Assembly: GCF_014805685.1 (NCBI RefSeq)
Contig: NC_060884.1
Span: 15,001,356 to 15,065,355, forward strand
Origin: Silurus meridionalis
Taxonomy: Eukaryota > Chordata > Actinopteri > Siluriformes > Siluridae
Length of the DNA stretch: 64,000 nt
Direction: 5' to 3'
Positions within the stretch are counted from its first letter, which is position 1. Each line of letters begins with the position of its first letter. The translations under genes and the position numbers were made by a program. Below, in pieces: positions 50,401-61,391 of the stretch. The notes below the pieces were generated by a model. It was not told the DNA's origin and ran no database searches. It saw only the letters and a list, made by a program, of their open reading frames with translations.

Positions 50401-53400
50401 CCGTGTAATGGAATTTTCTATTGATTTTTTCAAAAACTGTGGTAACTGAAACAGGATGTAAGGAAATGTATTAGCATGGAAAAGTGCGACTACATTTTTT
50501 TTCAAAGGAACGAATATAATGCATATTATAGAGCTGCCTCAGAAAAACAGCACAATGGGAATCATGCCATGCAAGATTTTTCGCATTTTTTGCCAAAACC
50601 CACAAACACCTGTGCTTTATTAACATTGTTCCATCTCTACTATCTCGATACCACAAAGAACTGCTCAATCTCAGACACCACTATCAACAATGGCAGCATT
50701 ACCACAGCAACAGACCTCTGAACAACATTTAACTGCACTTAAAGCAGAGTGTTCTCTGCACACTGTAGCTAAGCATCAAGCTAATTATGAAACTGAAGGG
50801 GTTTGAGAAATTTTAGAGCCATGTGTTCTGACTCTGAGGTTATTCAGATGTTTGCACATGTGGTAAAGACAAATAAGCCTACATTGCTAGATATGGACTG
50901 ATTCCTTTTATCACTTAAGCTCTTCCTCACTGGTGTTGGCAAAGAAGCATTATGTTATATGTGATTCATTGTTGGTTCTGTGACAAGCAAGCAATGAAAG
51001 AACAAAACGAAGCAACTGGACCTACATGAAGATCTCATCCAGTCCAGGTGCATGGGGTCACAGGATATAGAACGTTGTCATCCATCACACGACTGAGGAA
51101 GTTATACAGAGGAATAGGTTGGAAGAAAAGTTGGAGGCAAAGGCCACCCAACTGTGATCTATGATATAAGAAAGAGAGGAGAGATTGGACTCATGTTTAG
51201 TTTACAGATATTACAATTTATGTTTGTTTGAAATGCTTGTTTATGTGATTGCATGCTTTTTTATTCTGAAAGCGGGTTTCAATTTCATAAGGTTTTCAAA
51301 GGTTTTTGAATTGCATTTGCCCAAAATGACAGATTCCTTGTGCAAATATTTAATATATAAAATACTAGTATGAAGTGGCTACATGTGTTTTACTGTCAAA
51401 ATCAGTCTCTCTGTCCTGTCTGAAGACATTTTGTCACTTATTTTTTTGAGCTGCATCATATAAAAATGTCTCAGCCTCAGCACAATCCTGCTGGTCTATC
51501 AAATGATAAACCTTAAACATGTCTGATGGCTTCCTGGCATTTTGTTCTTTACTTCTGCTCAGAAAGCGTTTAGAAAAATTGAGAGAAAGATGCTTGAAAG
51601 TAGTTTGCAGCAGTTCTAGGTATCATTTCCATGTTTTCTTTATGAAAAATATCTTTTTGTTATGTACGGAACTAGCATAATTCCTAAATTAAGCATTGTT
51701 CACTCTTGACATACATGTGCAGGATTTTGGTTGCTTCCAAAAACTCATTTATTCAAGTATTCCCAGGTGCGTGGTCGCCTTGCAGAATCGGGTTCCATTT
51801 GAAATGTCATTGTGGCAGTGGTTTTTATTCAATGTCATATAAAAACACCACACAACAGAGGACCCTGGTGAAATAACTATTTTGGAAACTACAGCTTTTG
51901 ACATTGCTCGTGTCATGTATGTTTTGAATGCACGATAGTGATAAATAAACTGCCAAACAATCCATAAAGGCAGGCAAACTCGAAAACATAATCCAGGCAA
52001 AGATCTGGAGATTAGCAAACAGTGCATGGGAATAAACGAGAACGTTAAACAAGAAACAGAAAGGTGATCAGGAAAATATCAAACAGTAACATGGCTTCTT
52101 AATTGTAGCTAAATTGAAAACAGCAGAAATAACTTGACACATGAGAAAAATGACAAATCACAAGATGAGTCATGAGTAAAAAAAAAAATGGCTAAACATA
52201 CATGGAAGTGAGTATCATCATGGTGAGCCGGCGCATGCTATGAGTGGACATATGCATATATTATGGACATATGCTTTTTCTTTTTCATAAAATCTATTTT
52301 ATGTATTCAGTACTGTACTGTATTAACATTTCACTTTTTTTTTAATTAATCCAAAAAAATTTCATTAATTTAATTTCATTATTTCAACAAAAAACGTAAT
52401 GCCCTATAAGTTTTTTGGTCTACCGTGCTATCCACGAGAGACCGGGAAAATCAGCTAAACAAATGAGTTATTTGGCAAAAGCAATTCCGCGATAAACCGG
52501 GGCGCGAGATTCCAACCGTGGTAAAGCGGGGGATTACTGTATATCAAAAATTAAGGCTTTTTTAACGTTTTTTTTTTTGTTGTTGTTGTTGACTTTCATA
52601 CAGTGGTCTGTAAGTGCAAAATACAATAACAATCCCAAAAAATTATTAACTTAAATAAAAATAAAGAATTGTTAAACATGAAAGCTCATTTTTAAATACA
52701 AGAGCAACTTCAGAAATGCACCGTTTTTCTGTATTTTTGAAATGTTCTGTTTTTTGGGTTTCTCCTTGGGTTTTCAGATTTTTGCTGTTGCATTTTTTTT
52801 TGGTTTGTTTTGCACTTACAGGCCAAAACAACAACAACGAAAAAACCTATTAGTAATCCAATGACAATAAATTACAGATCATGCTGTTATACAGGAACAT
52901 CCGTTAACAACTTGTACCATTGCTAATTGCTATCAATTTCAACATTTAATTTGTTAATGAACAATCATGCATTATGTATTATGTACAATTTATTTGAGGA
53001 TAACTACTTTATAACACTATTCCCTTATCAGTCTCACTCTCTCTTTTTTTAACAGTTTAGAAAGCGTAAAACATTTCTATTCTAAAGACTTTCCTGAGCT
53101 CGAAAACTTTACAAAACACTTATAATCAGGACTCCTTTTGTAAATGTTGAATAAAATTTTACGTCGTTAAACACGATGTTTCTTTAAAATCTGTTTATTA
53201 TTAGTTTTATTAGATTATTTCAAGTCCCTGTGTATGAGCCGTTACTATTGAAAGAATAATGTAATAGAATGAGCACATTTTTATTAACCTATCTTAACCT
53301 GTCATTTATCTATGATAGTGTGTTAGAGAAGTGAAAAAAAGAGTGCAGGCAGGGTGGAGTGGGTAAAAAAGAGTAGCAGGAGTGATTTGTGATAGTAGGG

Positions 53401-56400
53401 TATCTGGGAGAGTGAAAGGGAAAGTTTATAGGACTGTGGTGAGACCTGCGATGTTGTATGGTTTAGAGACAGTGGCATTGAGTAAAAGACAGGAAGTGGA
53501 GCTGGAGGTAGCAGAGCTGAAGATGTTGAGGTTTTCGTTGGGAGTGATGAGGATGGACAGGATTAGAATTGAGTTTATTAGAGGGACAGCGCATGTAGGA
53601 TGTTTTGGAGACAAGGTGAGGGAGGAGAGATTGAGATGGTTTGGACATGTGCAGAGGAGGGACATGGGGTATATCGGAATGCTAAGGATGGAGCCACCAA
53701 GAAGGAGGAAAAGAGGAAGGACAAGGTTTATGGATGTGGTGAGGGAAGACATGCAGGTAGTTGGTTTGAAAGAGGCAGATGTAGAGGACAGGGTGGTATG
53801 GAGACGGATGGACTATTCTATCAGTACATACATAACATTGCGTCATATAGCCTTCCTTGTATGGAACTTTTTTGGAGTTGTGTATCAAACTTTTTAACCC
53901 ATAGTTAATCTCTAAATGTTAGTGAAGGTTTAATATAGACGAGTTTACATTATTTCCCATGTAAAGTAATAATAAAGGCTGTACTAATAAAAGGGACAAC
54001 ATAATAATTGGATTAAGTCACACCAAAAAAACCTTCCAGTTTGTGCACAGAGATGAGAAGCGCAGTAGCTTGAGCAGATTGCAGTCTATTAGAAATCTGA
54101 GTAATTAGTTGAGCGTAAAAATAAACTTAAAATCGCATCTGTGTGTTTACTTTGGCCATGCAGTTGCACCATTCTTATTATAACGCAATAATCATCAAGA
54201 CAAAGAATAAGCCAAACTATTTCATTCTCAGATCATCCCCAAACTTAGTAAATTAAGGATTTAGATGGAGAAATTAACTCATTTGAGAGGGATGGGTACC
54301 TAGAGAGGAGAGGAGATTGAGCACAACAGAAAGAATCTGGAAATAGGCTGAGTGAACAGAAGAAGGGATAAAGAGCAGGCTGTGGACAGATGGGACGACT
54401 GAACAGATAAGATTTGAGTCCCCGAAGCTTCATATCATCTGACTATTCTGAGTACACAATAGCTTAATATCAATTATTAATAATTCAATTATATTTGAGA
54501 CGTTTTATTCTGGTGTTCTGTGGTATTTGCTTGGCTATTCATTTGTAGTGTTCACTTTAAATTTTGAAACTTAGACAATTCTAGCATATGTGCCTTTACC
54601 TTAAATATTTAAGATGTTATAGTAAAAAAAAGCTACTCTGTAGGAATATAAGCGTACTCATTTTACAGGTGTTCTCAGCTGCTTCAAGATCCATTTTGTC
54701 TAAACCTAAAATAGTCATTTCACATCATCTTCAAACCTATAATCCAAATGCAACAATAAACATAAAATCAGACACTCTTCTATTTAATCCAGAACAACAC
54801 CATCTCACAGAATGTCCAGTTCAAAATGTATATGTTTAGTGGGTGTCAGTGACCTCATCCACATAACACAAGCTGTGTGTCCTGCCAGGAAAATATGTTA
54901 TGCCCCGTTTTTCTTATACGCGTAATTTCGTTCACATGACCAGTTTCACATTCACCGTTACTTTTTTTCATCTGACGGATGTCATTCTAACAGTTGAATT
55001 TTCTAGCAGTTTTGTTACTTTATCCCCATATCATAGCACTCATGGGGGATTAAGAGAGTGGCAGCCTGATATGGCCAGGACATGAACCCAAGACCCCTGG
55101 ATCAAATGTCTAATGATGTAACCACTAGGCTACCACCACCCCCCACTCTTACTCTTACCCCAACCTTAATTTTGTACCTAACCCAAAATCTAACCCTAAC
55201 ACCAACCCTAATTATAAACCTAATTTTAACTCTAACTTTAACTTTAACCGTAATCCTATCCCCAATTCTAACTATAACAATAACCCTAATCCTATCCTTA
55301 ATTCTAACTGTAACCTTAACTCTAGTCTTAACCCAAACCCTAAACTTAATTCTAACCTCTATTTTAACCCTAACCTCAAAATATAACCCCAAACCTATTC
55401 TAGCCTTAACCTAAATTCTAACCCGGCCCTTAACTCTAACCCATAGGCCAAACCCTAATTCTAACACCTAATTCTCACTAATTCTAACTATATCCTCGAC
55501 CTTAATGCAAACTTTAACTCTAACCGCAATCCTAATTGTAACCACAATCATAATTGCAATCGTAACCAAACTACCAATCCAACTTTAATTCTATTCCCAA
55601 ACCTATTCTAACTGTAACCCAAATTCTAACCCTTATCTTAACCCTAACCCCTAGCCCAAACCCTAATTCTAACCTTAATCCCAATTCTAGTTCAAATCTT
55701 AATTCTAACCCTAGCTCTAATTGTAGTCCACACTAACAGTCCTACCCTTACTCTAACCCTATACCTAATTTGAACCCTAATTCAAATTTAAACCTTAACC
55801 TCAACCCTAACCTCAATTCTAACACTATTTCTAGTCCAATCCCACATTCTAACCCTTACTTTCTCCCCAACCCTAATTTGAAACCTAAACCAAATTCTTA
55901 CCCTAATATTAACTCTACCACCCAACCCTTATTCAAACCCTAATCTTAACTCTGACCACAACCCTAATTCTAATTATAACCTTAATATTAACCCCTATCC
56001 CCAATCATAATCTTTACCACTAACCCCAACAAAACCCTAACCTTAATTCTAACCTAACCTTAACCAATACAGGGCTATATAATTATGTAAGACAATACAT
56101 TAACTTCAGATAAAATCCTTGTTGTTTCTCCCTGTAGTACATTGAAGTAAATTATTACTATTCGAACTGAGCCTCTCTCATTGTTCATGGTCAGGGACAT
56201 GGTCAGTCACAGTGATCTGAATTATATTTATATATATTATAGCTATCCTTCTGCCTGTATCTCTTTTGCTTCCTCTTTATGCTCCTTGTTATCTTTTGCT
56301 ACTATTTTGGGCACGTTTTTCAAATACATGTCTTTTTATGCATCTTTATGTTTGCTTTGCATGCTATTTTGCCACGCATTGTTTGTACTTGTAAATGAGA

Positions 56401-59400
56401 GCACAATAAGTTTTGTGGTCACTTCTGTAGCCAGTCTGTAACACAAGTGAAAACACTGTGTTTATACTAAAGTGTTGTTAAATCGTGTCATCCAGCTGAG
56501 AGCTGAACTGCAATTCCATTTGAAGTGTCTGTGTGAGAACAAGTGTAAACTCAGTCTAGTGGTGAATCAGTCCTAGTCTTATACTTACTTTGAATAACCG
56601 TTATTGGATTTCAAGCCTATTGATCGTTCAAGTGTAAGGGAAAGCTCAATTGCAGGGGCATATGAATGAATGGACAAACCAGTTGAATCTCTTTACAGAA
56701 AGTGATTTTTATTTAATATGAGGTTGCTGATGGTGAAGAAGAATGAAAGCAGTGCTCTTCTAGCACAGAGTGGTAAGTGTCATAAACCTTGGGTGCCTTC
56801 CAGTATTGTTTTTAGCACGCACATGCTGACTGTGTCTCATGATTTTCCAATGAGGGAATCCCTGTGGGTTTGCTCAAGCCGATACAACTTCATTACTTGA
56901 TTCTCATAAATAGTTTACACCCAAGAGGTTGCTGTATCACAGCCCTAGGGCTCCTTGTTCAGTCCTGACCTCTTTTGTCTATGTCTGAGTTTACATGTCG
57001 TCAACATTTCTGAGCATGTTTTTGCCTGGGTTTTCTGGTTTCTTCCCATGCAAGGACGTGGGAAGAGTACATTAAATTGCGCTAGTTGGAAATCAGTGCA
57101 TGCATTGTGTGTGCATGGCGTACTGTGATTGACTAGCGTCCTGTTCCGTGTGAGTCACCACCTGCGGCTCCAGATTCACAGTGACCCTGACCAGGATAAA
57201 GCAATTATTGAAGATGAATGAATGAATGAAAGAGATGACAAGTTAGTTATCTGGAAAGCGCTAGAATGTGATTTAGATAGAAAAGAAAATCTATTACGCT
57301 TTCATTCCCTTGTGTGACATAGTTGATGCACAGACATTTGCGAGATTCTGAAGGATTATCGGAATATGAGGTCTTCTGACAATTTTTCTGACAATTTTTT
57401 ACATTTATGAATAGGTCTAGATGCTTTGAACTAAAAAATTAATATCATACCTATTAATCAGATTTAATTCATGGGAGCTCATTGGCTGGATAAGAGAACA
57501 AAAGACCTTCAGGATTTGTAAAGAGTACTTTGAAGGTTTGAAGAAAGAGAATGTTTTAAGTGAGTAAAGGATTCTTTTTCTTTCTTGGAAATTCAAATAC
57601 AAGTATTACATTTTAGTAGCACTCCAGTTAAGTATAAATTCCCTCCAAATAATACCCCCTATTATGTTAAAGAAGCACGATTACTGAATGATTTTCGACC
57701 ATTGACTTTGAATCTGCTTTGTGAATAAGACAAACCAGCACATTCAATTTAGCCTGAATAAGACAGAGCAGTAGAGTAGATGAAACCCCTGTGGAATTAA
57801 ATCTAGTCTCTGGATGTACATCAAATACCATCCTACAGACTGAAGTGAGCAGAGTGAAGCTCTTACACAGCACTCGAATTTTGCTTGACAGCACACCTCC
57901 TCTGCTGAGACCTCTTAAAGCTGAATTTGCAATAATAATCCATGAGACTGTGTCCTTGCTGATAAGCATTTTCCTGTTTTGGTACGTGCCTTTCACAGCT
58001 CTGTGTGACCTAACAGTGCCGAAGATGGACAAACCCATGCCTATGCAACAATATAGCAGAAAAAAATGCCAAATACTGTGCATTAGTGGCTTCTTTGATT
58101 TCTAGTTTTCTATAGATCTCAGTAATGCTGTAGACTTGTAAAGTTAGAAAAATGAGCCTGGTATGGTCTTCTATTCCAGATAAGTGAATTTTAAGAAAAA
58201 GATATGAGCTCTTTCTCTTTTTCATTGACCACATATTGCAAGTTGCCTGTGTTCCTTTCCTTCCTGGTCTGTTTCTTTTGAGATTGAAAGAGTCTTAACT
58301 TTAAAAGTAAATAAGTCAGAAGGGGAGATTAAAGATGCTGCTCAGGGATGTCTTTTTTCACCATGCTGCTTTGGACCAGATGGCTGCCAAATTTGCCCTT
58401 GAAATAACCAAGTAAAGGCCGAGTTCTTGGATGTCGTTCTGACAGACCATAATATGGACCTTTTTAGCCCCCTGGGTAATTATGAGTCTGATCATTTAGC
58501 CAGCATGCTAGCCTCCTAGATAGTCTAAAGACTTTTTTTTTTTTTAGATAATTTTATAGTTAGGTCTTGACATTTTCATTGTTAGGTCGTCTGTTTGTTT
58601 GACCTTCTTTGTGTATTAAGGTACGATTTTCCACAAAAAGAAATATTTTATGCATGCATATAAGTGTTTAATGCAACAAAACATTCAAAATCAGTAAAAT
58701 GCTTTTTTTCACCATTATTTCCGGGATGTTCCTTATGCACTATATTGTAATAAGTGTCCTTCTTACACATTGCTCCTTCACTCAGGTATTCTTTGTTTCA
58801 TTTTTTTGTATTAAATCCCCCTTTTTTAACCAGGTTTACAGTTCGATAACTTGCCTGAGATAAATCAGATTTCAGCTGCTCTGGTTCTGCATGTTGACTC
58901 TTTTCCTTGGAGTCTGTCTCTCAGCTGTCTCACCTAATTTACGATCAAAACTTTTTTTGAGGCAGTAGGAAAGCCAAAGCCCAGAGAAGAAACTCGGTGG
59001 CTCAAGAAGCACATGTTCCATTGAGGTGTGAACTTGGAATGATTGATTTTTGTGCTGTAATATTGAAGCGCAACATGCACTTGATGTTATGTCATCACAA
59101 TTGAGCGGCCAAATGCAGCGCTCCAATAAAAAGTTGAAAAATGAATGAAAGTGCTCAGAGGAGTGAGAGATGCTCAGTGTTCATGCCTGCTGTGATTTAG
59201 GTCACATATGGCACCATCAAGCTGTGCACTGAGGGTTCAAACTGGTGATTTGATATTTGAGTTCTTCCAGTGGGCATGCTCTGTTAGACTTCCTATCTGT
59301 GGGATTGATGAACGATACGGCACAATCAGAGGTTCAAGGGCACAGAAGCCAAATGGTACTTCATCTATAAGGACTGATGTATGACTCCAGTCATCTATGG

Positions 59401-61323
59401 GATAAGTCCTTGTGTGAGTTGACTCGTGTTGCATTGCAAGAACTAAACTCATGAAGAAATCTTGTCAAAACCATCTCTTGCTTCTGGCAATGCTTAACAG
59501 TAGCACATGTTAATCAAGTGAATCTATTATTTTCTACAAGATACAGGGATAAAATCATTCAATCATTATAGTTCATTTGAAATATGACTTTGTTAGAGAG
59601 CTTGGCTACTAAGTGAGAGTCGTGAAATGTATTTGTATTATTATTATTTTTGTATGTTAGATGATGGCAAGCTGTCCTTTGAAGAATTCAAAGCATACTT
59701 TTCAGATGGGATTCTCACGACTGAAGAGCTGCAGGAGCTGTTCTACTCTATTGATGGGCGACAGACAAAGTATGTACTACCTGAATTTTTATACCTTATT
59801 TTTAAATCTACACTATATATGGGATCTTTCCCCGTTATCATTCTATATAATTACTGCTCCCTGTGACAAGCAATGACAAGCTGTAGCACAGCCTGGCTTT
59901 AATGACTTTCTAAACACGAAACAAATAAAGACTAATGTCAGAAGCTGTCATGGTAATCAAGGCAAAAGTAAAGATTCCACACATAGTTTTCCAAAAAGTA
60001 GGTTCTGTCTTTAGATGAAAGAAATATATATATATATATAAACTTGGGCTTAAAAATTCCTGCAATGTAGAACCACATGGGAATGGTTTTTATTTGGGTT
60101 TTTGCATTGATCAAAACACTTGACAGACTTTTTTAAATGGCACACAATCTGCAATCATGGCAACCAATTGCGTACTAATTACAGCATTCAGAAATCGGGT
60201 AAATTTGAGTCCCGTAGTCCTAAAATAGAGATCCATTCGGTGCTCAGCATGCATCTGGTTCCCTGCAAAACCAAGCCAAGTTGCCCATCCTTATTAAAGC
60301 ATTAATCCAGCCAGGAGTTATACAGAGGCTGGTGTATCTTTCAGCCTGGCTATTAGTTCTCCTTTCTACATACTATCACATCAAAATAAAATCCTTGCTG
60401 TTTTGCATGTTTGGTTATTACTTAGATTATACATTTGAATAAACTGTATGTATAAATATATATACAGTGGAACCCGGTTATGTCGACGGCGTAGGGGGTC
60501 GGCAAAAAGCGTCGAGATAACGATGATCGAGATAAACGAAAACCAATATGGCGGCAATTTATTAACGTGCTTGAAATTTCTTTATGTACATGATGTGCGT
60601 TAATAAATGAGAATGTACATGCACGTGTTTTTGGAGTTTTTTTACACAACAGCGTTGCCGCGATTTGTTTGATGAAGGCATGCTATAATAATGTACATAC
60701 ATGTACACCAACTAACAGCAGAGATTTACCAGTATACAATACAAACAACCGTCGATTCTCAAAACAAACCTTTATTATATTCTCCAACACTGCAAACACA
60801 AAGATTGCTCACAAAATCACAAAAAACGTGCGGGGTGTAGTTTTTATAAAACGAACAAATTAAAAAATGTTAAAATTAAATTCTCGAGTTATTTCACTCT
60901 GACACACAGCTCTGAAAATCCTACACCTGTAGCATCTGTAAGGCTTGATTTTTCCACGAGTTCTTCTGCGGCTGCACAGTGCCGTCTCACTACCGTATTT
61001 TCGCGTATATAAGACGCACCCTGGGTGATGGGTATGTAAAACTTTCTATAAGACGCGTCTTATATACGCGAAAATACAGTAGTGAGATGGTGACGTGGCA
61101 AAAGCCGGCGATTGGTCATGGGGATCGAGATAACCGACATTAAGTGGCAAATTTTTCACCCCTTTTTTTCGAGATATTAGGGTTCGTCGACATAAAAGAA
61201 TCGACATAACCGATAAAAAATGCTAAGACAAAGCGAGAATTTGGCGGTTCCACTTCAAAAACGTCGACTTAATAGGGTTGGCGAGTTAACCGAGGTCGAG
61301 ATAAGTGGGTTCGACTGTATGTG

Positions 61324-61391
<68 letters not shown>

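Noticed and set aside
55082..55414. Long frames on both strands reading LTLTPTL and RVKVKVR.
   Set aside because: They are by-products of the 6/12-nt telomere-like repeat, with no gene-like start, composition or homologue.
57667..58105. Overlapping 138- and 104-codon frames on opposite strands.
   Set aside because: No domain, no splice context and no codon signal; treated as chance frames in necab3 intron 2.
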